Virus record (IMG/VR): IMGVR_UViG_3300009499_000008
Span: 1 to 64,000 of that record
Source of the DNA: a virus
Direction: 5' to 3' (one strand)
Length of the DNA: 64,000 nucleotides
Part shown: positions 57,485-64,000 of the stretch, one piece after another
Numbering within the stretch: the first letter of the stretch is position 1
Layout of the letters: every line of letters begins with the position of its first letter
The notes under the pieces: model-generated
What the model saw: the letters and a program-made list of their open reading frames with translations, nothing else
Databases searched by the model: none
What the model was told of the DNA's origin: nothing
Position numbers and translations under genes: made by a program

Positions 57485-58488
57485 CGTATTTTCACTCCCA
57501 ATTCCATACCATTGACAGCAGCAACGAGCCATGCACCTACGGCTTCAGGATCTTCATCTAGAATCTCAGGATAGTAATCGTAATCAGCATCGATTGCAAT
57601 GTCCGCTCCTTGATGATCTACTCCACCAATACGCAGAATTCGTGCGATTTCTGGGTTGCCAACAAGATCTGATTTGGCCCTTGCAAGCCACTGCACCGCT
57701 GCAATCGTCCCTGTAGCTACCAAGTTAGAAGCCGCATAACTATCATGATCATCGATGAGAGTATCGAAGACATATGATGTATCATCATCTGGTGGTACTT
57801 CGTCTACGTCCTCCCAGTTGGCTTCTGCACCACCAGGGACTCGCTGTAGGTCGGTGCTAAAGCCTGCACCAGTCGGGAAGATCGCTGGTATGCCTCCACG
57901 ACCGATCCAAGAAGCGTTCACAACACCAGAAGTATCGTTGAAGGCAATGTCGTCATAATAACCGGGACAACCGTTAGCTTGTGCTCTCCCAAGCCAAAAG
58001 CTTCGGACGTTAGCATTGGCCGTCTGTTGGGTATTTCCTGCAAAATTAATAACTAGCATACCATCCACTTTGAGCTGAAAGACTCCGTTGGCATTATCAA
58101 CAAGTAGACGAAACTCAATGCAGTGCCATCTGTTTTGATGCATCTCTCCACCCACGCCGATGACCGTACCGTTATAAGCTCCTCGTTTGGCAACCAAAAT
58201 CCCGGTCCTATTTGGTAATGTGATCGTGAATTGTATGCCCCCTACACTATCAAACAAGGATATGACTTCCGCGTTAACCCCTTGTGAGTTATGGCGAAGG
58301 CCAATTCTGCCAAAGATCTCGGTTTCGTTAGCAGGAAAAGCAGATCCAACCGCATCGGTAGCACCACTGGCCTCTAGCGAATACGTTCCTGTACGAGCCT
58401 GAGCGTTCGTCACTACAGGGCTAAATGCCTGAGAATCGAAAATATCGAGATGTCCTGCTTCAAGACCACTCATCCATATTCTTGCCAT
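57481..58488 (-). CDS. LamG-like tail protein, paralogue B
   Basis: 335 aa. Nearly the same architecture as paralogue A: MARIWMSGLEAGHLDIFD, LVVTNAQARTGTYSLEASG-like segment, FRLLVDNANGVFQLKVDGM and EVPPDDDTSYVFDTL. The pair looks like a tandem duplication followed by divergence. Probable glycan-binding tail protein. Confidence 0.65.
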   Translation of the reverse strand: MARIWMSGLEAGHLDIFDSQAFSPVVTNAQARTGTYSLEASGATDAVGSAFPANETEIFGRIGLRHNSQGVNAEVISLFDSVGGIQFTITLPNRTGILVAKRGAYNGTVIGVGGEMHQNRWHCIEFRLLVDNANGVFQLKVDGMLVINFAGNTQQTANANVRSFWLGRAQANGCPGYYDDIAFNDTSGVVNASWIGRGGIPAIFPTGAGFSTDLQRVPGGAEANWEDVDEVPPDDDTSYVFDTLIDDHDSYAASNLVATGTIAAVQWLARAKSDLVGNPEIARILRIGGVDHQGADIAIDADYDYYPEILDEDPEAVGAWLVAAVNGMELGVKIR

Positions 58489-58498
58489 AATATTTACC

Positions 58499-60118
58499 TC
58501 ACCAAGAAATGTGTGAAACTTGATCCCATTGATCGATGGGACATTTTACGATGCCGCCCATAAATGGCTGAATCCTGATTCCCTTGTGATCAAATGTGTC
58601 ACGCAGAGGTGCACCAAGATTATTCTTCTTAGCATACAATGGAAAGGCATGTGTCGGAGTATGAGGCACACCGATAGAGTTCCAAGCCAAATCACGAATC
58701 TCTTCGTCGATTGGGCCGTCTGAAGGTGGTGCTGGCAATGGTCCTATCGCCCTGATAATGCTCCGCGCCGCGCCTTCATCGTGGCCGAAGGAAATCCATT
58801 CTGATTCGGGACCCCAATCGAATAGGAGCAAACTCTTGAGCCAGGGGAATTGCTGTGCTCGGCGCTCGCCCTCTGCAACCTCTTGAAAGTAGGTCGCGGG
58901 ATCACAGAGCGTGAGCCAGCCAGTCTTTGGGGCGTGGCCTGACTTCTCTGGTGCTATACCGCCGTCCACGCCCCACTCAGTCACCAGCAGCTTCAGCTTC
59001 GATACGTCCACGCCCAATTGTCGCCACATCTCCACGTCCCATTCGATACGGCCCAGGGCGTGCCAACGACCCAGCGGCCCCTCAACTCCTGGCCGCCAAT
59101 AGGCGTGCAAGCCTACGTAGTGCCCCAGAGCGACAGCCACCTTTACTGCTGGGGCCAGCTGTTGTAGCTTCCATGCACTCACACCTGTGTCGCCCGTCTG
59201 ATTGTCTCCAGGGTTCCCTTCTGGCAGATCAAGAATGACTAGTTTGATTCCACTAGCAGATGCCTCCCGCATAGCCCCGATGGAGTAGGCGCAGAGGTTT
59301 GCCAAGCCCTCATTGGAGTTACAGTCTGGCTCATTTGCCAGGGAGTAACAGGTCGCCCACGGTCTCTCGCGCCAAGCGAAAAGCATAAAGCGCATAAAGT
59401 CCCTGCCACCCTCTTCCCCCCTGGGCACGAATTGATCATCAATCTTGTCTGTGTGTATTCGCACAATCTTATTGGGGATGCGCGGCATGGGGTCAGGGCC
59501 AGCGGGTGGGTCCACGAACTTCACCCAGTTGCTATCCAAGTCTATCAACGCCTGTTGCATCCACGGCTCGATCTTCTGTATGTGTGCCGATGTCTTTGTC
59601 ATACTCTTTCTTCTCCCGTAATTTCCTAGCCACGCAATATCTTTATAGTAAAAGTCTAAAATCGCTCTGCAAGTCCAGCCTTTCTCGGCCATTGCTTGCG
59701 CTCCATATTGGCACAAGCCCCTACTGTGGCCGTGTTTAACTCTTCCACAGGGGCACTTGGCGACTCGAAGCCACTTGCCCCAATCATCAAGAGTCTTTCC
59801 GCCGCACGAAGCATGATACCAAGTAGGAACTAACTTCCTCTGATACAGTCCCACGATGCCACGGGTAGCTTCAACGATTGCATCCGTCCGTGCCATGCGT
59901 TTCGCTGGGTTGAATACTTGATCTCGTGTGTCAGCGTAGACAAATCCTCGCTCGACCACTTTTGCTAGGCCATAAGTACGAATGACATGAGCTTGAGCTC
60001 TTAGTGCCTCTTTGTGCCAATGTGAAGGCATTTCCGCTGGAAGTACAGCCTTCACATACTCCTCGATATTCAAAGCAAGAAGATTACTACCATCTATGGC
60101 GACTTTTATAATAGGCAT
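58499..60118 (-). CDS. Tail lysin: SpoIID domain plus clan-A glycoside-hydrolase-like domain
   Basis: 539 aa. Residues 1-170 are SpoIID/LytB-like: NIEEYVKAVLPAEMPSHWHK (E29), ASCGGKT and GLCQYGAQAMAEKGW, a peptidoglycan lytic transglycosylase. Residues 190-480 resemble a TIM-barrel hydrolase with ANEPDCNS (acid/base E263) and LLVTEWGVDGG (nucleophile E381), correctly ordered and about 118 residues apart. Two wall- or glycan-cutting activities in one tail protein. It lies with the tail and holin-like genes, so it may act at entry or in lysis. Confidence 0.72.
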   Translation of the reverse strand: MPIIKVAIDGSNLLALNIEEYVKAVLPAEMPSHWHKEALRAQAHVIRTYGLAKVVERGFVYADTRDQVFNPAKRMARTDAIVEATRGIVGLYQRKLVPTWYHASCGGKTLDDWGKWLRVAKCPCGRVKHGHSRGLCQYGAQAMAEKGWTCRAILDFYYKDIAWLGNYGRRKSMTKTSAHIQKIEPWMQQALIDLDSNWVKFVDPPAGPDPMPRIPNKIVRIHTDKIDDQFVPRGEEGGRDFMRFMLFAWRERPWATCYSLANEPDCNSNEGLANLCAYSIGAMREASASGIKLVILDLPEGNPGDNQTGDTGVSAWKLQQLAPAVKVAVALGHYVGLHAYWRPGVEGPLGRWHALGRIEWDVEMWRQLGVDVSKLKLLVTEWGVDGGIAPEKSGHAPKTGWLTLCDPATYFQEVAEGERRAQQFPWLKSLLLFDWGPESEWISFGHDEGAARSIIRAIGPLPAPPSDGPIDEEIRDLAWNSIGVPHTPTHAFPLYAKKNNLGAPLRDTFDHKGIRIQPFMGGIVKCPIDQWDQVSHISW

Positions 60119-60120
60119 AT

Positions 60121-61092
60121 CTAGCTATCTGCTGTATAAGTGACTAACCATCCAGGGCAGTAAACGATGGCATTGACTGAATCCGCTGGATCAGTTGCAT
60201 CTCGAAGAGTGAGAAAGTTAATCATATCACCTATTGCCGCATTAGGTAAGGGAGTAGACATAATGCAATTTCGTTGATTCAATGTAACCGCAATCGCCTG
60301 ATTCACCGCATTAAATTCGGCAAAATGAGTATCCCAAAGTTGAGCACAAGCTCCATAACTAGCACCAAAGTATACCATAGCATTTCCAGTTGCATCAGGA
60401 ATTATAACTGTTTGAACTACCATATCGCTCACAAAGTCTTCAGGAACCATAGTAAAACCGAAGGTTTCTTGTGTTTGCGCGTCTTTAAGTTTATAGCCTT
60501 TCCATGCCTCCTCTTCATCTGCACCATGAGCAGGAACGAAAAATCTACGTGTTCTAGCCCCTAAACCAGTACCTACAGTGATAAATTCTCGATCATCTGA
60601 CTGAATAGTTACGACGCCTGCATCACTGATATTGATTTGATAAAGCGGTATTTCCCAAAGCACGCCATCAGTCTGAGTCACTGCTGGTGCAGCGGCATTC
60701 TCGGCAGGATTGATGAGACGAATAAGACGTATAGTTTGGGCTAATTGAATTGCTGGATCTCTTGCTGCACTATTAATATTCGCCCAAGTACTGGACAAAA
60801 CGATTCTATCCCGTCGCCAGTTACCTGCGGTTGCGCTTACTGGTGCAAAATCTACATTAGCGGTATTTCTATACCATTTTCCTTTGACTAAAGCAGCACC
60901 AGAAGCGATACGGAACTGATTAGCGCCAAGAATCGACCCAGCCAAATCTCCACCACGATTAGCCAAAACGCCTAAATTGACATCTGAGTTGAACATATCC
61001 TCAAATTGATCATCCCACTCAGATGCGTTGTAAGGTGCTCTTACAGCGTCACCCACTGCAACGCCATCCCACGGGCCACTCGTCTCTGCCAT
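60121..61092 (-). CDS. Baseplate/tail fibre-like protein
   Basis: 323 aa. WDGVAVGDAVRAPYNASEWD and IASGAALVKGKWYRNTANVD resemble N-terminal domains of phage tail proteins that carry receptor-binding modules; RIDRIVLSSTWA-like strands follow. The C-terminal part is beta rich (AIAVTLNQRNCIMSTPL). Ribosome site AGGAGG. Confidence 0.55.
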   Translation of the reverse strand: MAETSGPWDGVAVGDAVRAPYNASEWDDQFEDMFNSDVNLGVLANRGGDLAGSILGANQFRIASGAALVKGKWYRNTANVDFAPVSATAGNWRRDRIVLSSTWANINSAARDPAIQLAQTIRLIRLINPAENAAAPAVTQTDGVLWEIPLYQINISDAGVVTIQSDDREFITVGTGLGARTRRFFVPAHGADEEEAWKGYKLKDAQTQETFGFTMVPEDFVSDMVVQTVIIPDATGNAMVYFGASYGACAQLWDTHFAEFNAVNQAIAVTLNQRNCIMSTPLPNAAIGDMINFLTLRDATDPADSVNAIVYCPGWLVTYTADS

Positions 61093-61101
61093 ATTGTCCT
61101 C

Positions 61102-62007
61102 CTAAATACCTAAATATCTATTGAACCACTCTATTCTGGCCTGTCCTGAACTTCCCAAATTTACGCCAAAAAAGTAAATATCATTTAATCCACTTGGAGC
61201 TAACGGGCTAGGATCTAAATGAAATGTTCCCAAATCTGAATCACTGCTCAAATAGCCAAGTAGATTCTCATCCATATTATTAGTTACAGTTTTAATTCCT
61301 GGAGTAGTATCTATCGTAACTACCTCTCCAGCCGCTACAGCATAATTGAGTTTCAATCGCTCGCCAGTAGTTTGATTCTCCACCATAGGACCTTCCATAG
61401 AACCAGTAAAGATAATCATTGGATGAGAAATCCAATTTCCCCCATTTATCACAGTTACTATTTCTGATAGAACATTGTTCACTCCAAACATTATCGGAAA
61501 CGCTGCTGGAAGAATGAGCCACTGTTCTATATCCGCGCCAGATACTTCCTCCCCCTGTGGTGGACTATACCACACTGGATCGTAAGCGATCAAACGAAAA
61601 GCGATTCCTTGAGTTTCTGGTTGAATTTGTCCAACGGTACTCGCAGTAAAGCCTGCGTCGAATACGGTATTTCGTAATTCATAGATAGTTCCATCATCGA
61701 AAAGGATTTGAAACTTGAACGCCCCCAGCAAAGGATTCATTAACTCGATCATCTGAGTCCGCAATGCCCACATCTGTGGCCTATCACAGCCTCGTAAGTG
61801 CATTGTCACCTGTACTATTCTCGGCCTGAGCACAGTGCCCAGCAGAGTCTCCCCATGTTGAAATGGGGAACGAGAAGTCCTGTGCTCTAAACGAGGCATG
61901 GCTAATCCACTGACCTCTATAAGAGGCATAGGCCATTCTAACCAAGTTTTGTCATCACAGGCTGTGACAATGCGGAAAGTCTCGCCTTTTCGATGTCTAA
62001 CGCGCAT
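61102..62007 (-). CDS. Distal tail protein (Dit-like)
   Basis: 301 aa. Starts MRVRHRKGETFRIVTACDDK; SPFQHGETLLGTVLRPRIVQ and VTMHLRGCDRPQMWALRTQM match the N-terminal ring domain of siphovirus distal tail proteins, with a C-terminal galectin-like part. Placed directly after the tape measure gene, as usual for Dit, and overlapping it by 11 bases. Confidence 0.72.
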   Translation of the reverse strand: MRVRHRKGETFRIVTACDDKTWLEWPMPLIEVSGLAMPRLEHRTSRSPFQHGETLLGTVLRPRIVQVTMHLRGCDRPQMWALRTQMIELMNPLLGAFKFQILFDDGTIYELRNTVFDAGFTASTVGQIQPETQGIAFRLIAYDPVWYSPPQGEEVSGADIEQWLILPAAFPIMFGVNNVLSEIVTVINGGNWISHPMIIFTGSMEGPMVENQTTGERLKLNYAVAAGEVVTIDTTPGIKTVTNNMDENLLGYLSSDSDLGTFHLDPSPLAPSGLNDIYFFGVNLGSSGQARIEWFNRYLGI

Positions 62008-64000
62008 AGGATAACATTAACTCCACATCATCTACTATAGTCGCTGGAGATTGTGTATCACTATAATGAGCTTCTAATTGAATTGTAGGTCCAGGTGTTC
62101 CAGTAGGTACTACTATGATTGGCGGTGTAGGTGCTGGCACTGGGGCTGGCACAGTTGGAGTCGCGGCAGCACCAGTAGTTGCTCCTCCTTTCATAATGAG
62201 AGGAAGCTCCATAATCTTTTCTAGGGTCTCCAATCTTTTCTTTTCTACTTCCAATTGTTCCTTCTCCAACTTTAGAGTAGCTTCTGTCATATCTTTTATA
62301 GATTGCATAAAGCCTAACTCTGTTTCTTTTTCATAGATTATATCCTGTATAACAGTCAGTTGATCTTTTAACAATCTAATGCGCGCATCATAGTCTTGCT
62401 TAATGATCTCTGCATGAGTCTCAGCTAGGTCACGTATATCTTCCCACAGGGAAATTTCAGTCTCAAGGGCTATCCGAGTTTCAGTTTGTCGTAGACGTGC
62501 TAACTCTAACGCATCACGTGCGTTTTGGATTCTTGTCTCTTCTTGAAAAATTAAGTCTCCTATAGCTAAGAGTTCATCTTCTAACGCGCGAGTTCGCTGT
62601 TCAGCGAGTTCGTCGAAGGCATCGAGTCTACGCTGCGCCTGTTTGACTTCTTCTTCGGCCATTCGCCGTTGTTGCTCTAAAGCTATTCTAGCAGCCGTTT
62701 GTCTGGCCTCCTCCAAACGGAGATTTTCGCGCGCAAAAGTTACTCTATCTTCTTCTAAAGTGATGGCATCGACGAGCATTTGTAAACGTTCTCGTAAGGG
62801 TTCTAATTGTTCATCCAAGACATCTCGTATATCACGCAATCTTTCACGCTCGTTCTTAGTCTGTTTATTTAGAGCTTTCATCTCCTGCTGTCGGATGGCA
62901 AGTTGATCTTGCATGACAGCCGCTTGAGATTCCATTGTAAGGAATCTGGCAGAGGTAACACGCTGCAGAATCCGATTACGCTGCTGCTCCATGAATATTT
63001 CATGGTTGACTATATCAAGACGCTTTCTATCGGTATCGATGATGTCTTGTAAAGCATCCCTTTGCTTTTCCAAAGCACGGAGATGTCTTTCGATTCGTTT
63101 CTGCTCTATCTCGGAGAGACGTTCCATCCTGTCAATTTGTCTCTCGATTTCCCTTCGCTGTCTCCGAAGCGGAATCAATACCAGATCTGCATCGGCGCTG
63201 ATCTGAGTGAAAGCATCTCGCAGAGGCCACAGGGCTTTATCTAGGGCGTAGACTTGATCTTCGATTCCTCGCAAGGATAATTCTGCCGCTTTATGGACAT
63301 TCTCCAGAGATCGACGTTCGAGCGCGATCCGTCTTTGCAGCAAATCTAATTGCCGTTGTAGGGATCTCTCCTGTGCTCTTAGTGGAATGAGTATCTCAGC
63401 AGCAGAAGCCTCGACTCGTCGTAAAGCGAATTCATAAGGCTGCAATGACCTATCCAAGTCTTTGGAAATATCATTGAGTAGATCGAGTTGTGCCTGTGCA
63501 TTTTTGAGAGGTCCTTCAGCCAACTCTTCAGCAGCATCCGCCTCTCTCTGCAAGAGCACGATAGATCTTTGAAGCGATTTCTCCTGTTGCTGCAATGGGA
63601 TAAGGACTAGTTGCGCTTTTAATCTTTGAGTCTCAAAAGACTTTTCTAAAAGGCTCAAATCAACATCGATTCGACGAATCTGCGAATCAATTCCTTCAAT
63701 CAGACCCTCTACAAAAGCTTCTCCTGTGCGTCTTCCTGCTTGTGCAGCCTCGTCTTCAACTTCTCCAAAGACTCTTCTAAACCATCGTACAAATTGTTCG
63801 GCAAGCTCTCGTTCGGGACCTACGAAGGGCCTCATTATAAGTGCCTTATTTATTCTCTCTAAGGAGTCAACGGCTTCATCTATAGGAGCACCTCGCAGAT
63901 CTTTAATCAGTTTAATAACGCCACCAATTGCAATAGCAAGGGCGGCTAAACCCGCAACGACTAAACCAATCGTTGGAAGAGCAGCTGCCAATTTTGCAGC
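61997..64000 (-). CDS. Tape measure protein (5' end beyond window)
   Basis: At least 668 codons are in the window. The frame continues past the right edge (AAKLAAALPTIGLV), so the N-terminus is missing. A hydrophobic patch (LVVAGLAALAIAIGGVIKLI) near the visible start and long coiled-coil helices follow. Three 71-residue repeats begin with LIPL at about 130, 201 and 272 (numbering from 63991): LIPLQQQEKSLQR, LIPLRAQERSLQR, LIPLRRQRREIER. Tape measures set tail length and form a helical core. The C-terminus is Pro/Ala rich then compact. Confidence 0.82.
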   Translation of the reverse strand, partial: AAKLAAALPTIGLVVAGLAALAIAIGGVIKLIKDLRGAPIDEAVDSLERINKALIMRPFVGPERELAEQFVRWFRRVFGEVEDEAAQAGRRTGEAFVEGLIEGIDSQIRRIDVDLSLLEKSFETQRLKAQLVLIPLQQQEKSLQRSIVLLQREADAAEELAEGPLKNAQAQLDLLNDISKDLDRSLQPYEFALRRVEASAAEILIPLRAQERSLQRQLDLLQRRIALERRSLENVHKAAELSLRGIEDQVYALDKALWPLRDAFTQISADADLVLIPLRRQRREIERQIDRMERLSEIEQKRIERHLRALEKQRDALQDIIDTDRKRLDIVNHEIFMEQQRNRILQRVTSARFLTMESQAAVMQDQLAIRQQEMKALNKQTKNERERLRDIRDVLDEQLEPLRERLQMLVDAITLEEDRVTFARENLRLEEARQTAARIALEQQRRMAEEEVKQAQRRLDAFDELAEQRTRALEDELLAIGDLIFQEETRIQNARDALELARLRQTETRIALETEISLWEDIRDLAETHAEIIKQDYDARIRLLKDQLTVIQDIIYEKETELGFMQSIKDMTEATLKLEKEQLEVEKKRLETLEKIMELPLIMKGGATTGAAATPTVPAPVPAPTPPIIVVPTGTPGPTIQLEAHYSDTQSPATIVDDVELMLSYAR

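Noticed and set aside
1-64000. Temperate module (integrase, repressor, attachment site), CRISPR array or tRNA genes.
   Set aside because: No tyrosine or serine recombinase motifs, no spaced direct-repeat array and no tRNA T-arm in an intergenic region were seen. They could lie outside the window.

Overview
This window is part of a tailed bacteriophage genome. It carries a large terminase, a portal, a prohead-protease-like protein, a distal tail protein, a coiled-coil tape measure and a Gp37-like tail protein, which points to a siphovirus-like long-tailed phage. Almost every gene starts behind a GGAGG-type ribosome binding site, and neighbours commonly overlap by 1 to 4 bases (ATGA, TAATG). 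The replication genes include an oxygen-sensitive class III ribonucleotide reductase, so the host is probably an anaerobic bacterium. Host taxonomy cannot be read from the sequence. No integrase, repressor, tRNA or CRISPR array was found.

Layout. (1) 1-6680, minus strand: head and packaging operon, read leftward from a consensus promoter at 6704-6732: GIY-YIG endonuclease, small terminase, large terminase, metallophosphoesterase, a 58-aa protein, portal, HK97 gp10-like protein, protease-like protein running off the window. (2) 6943-9675, minus strand: leftward early operon of eight small genes driven by two near-identical promoters (9501-9529 and 9717-9745) and closed by a terminator at 6743-6761. 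(3) 9746-10341: divergent control region. (4) 10342-42740, plus strand: one long, tightly packed rightward operon. Its first half is about 45 small genes, many encoding tiny zinc-ribbon or membrane proteins. It is re-entered by promoters at 14777, 21160 and 26484, each followed by a structured leader. The second half is DNA metabolism: primase-helicase, uracil-DNA glycosylase/DNA polymerase I fusion, two DNA methylases, class III ribonucleotide reductase, RuvC-like resolvase, Cas4/RecB-like nuclease, SNF2 helicase and a deoxyribosyltransferase-like protein. (5) 42721-51539, minus strand: ten-gene glycan island of glycosyltransferases, methyltransferases, a B12-binding radical SAM enzyme, a sugar aminotransferase and a hexapeptide acyltransferase. 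(6) 51604-64000, minus strand: tail and lysis genes, ending in a tape measure that runs off the right edge.

Both edges carry minus-strand virion genes. If the genome is circular or circularly permuted, the left operon continues through unseen capsid, neck and tail-tube genes into the tape measure at the right edge, giving one late transcript through head, tail, lysis and glycan genes.

The most unusual points are: an HNH endonuclease gene with its own promoter lying inside, and in another frame from, a DNA methylase gene that stays open across it; a set of promoter-plus-folded-leader modules in the early operon, including a cloverleaf-like 102-nt element; a UDG-polymerase fusion; a lysin joining a SpoIID domain to a clan-A glycoside-hydrolase-like domain; and the glycan island inside the late transcript. 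All function names rest on recognised motifs and context, since no database search could be run.
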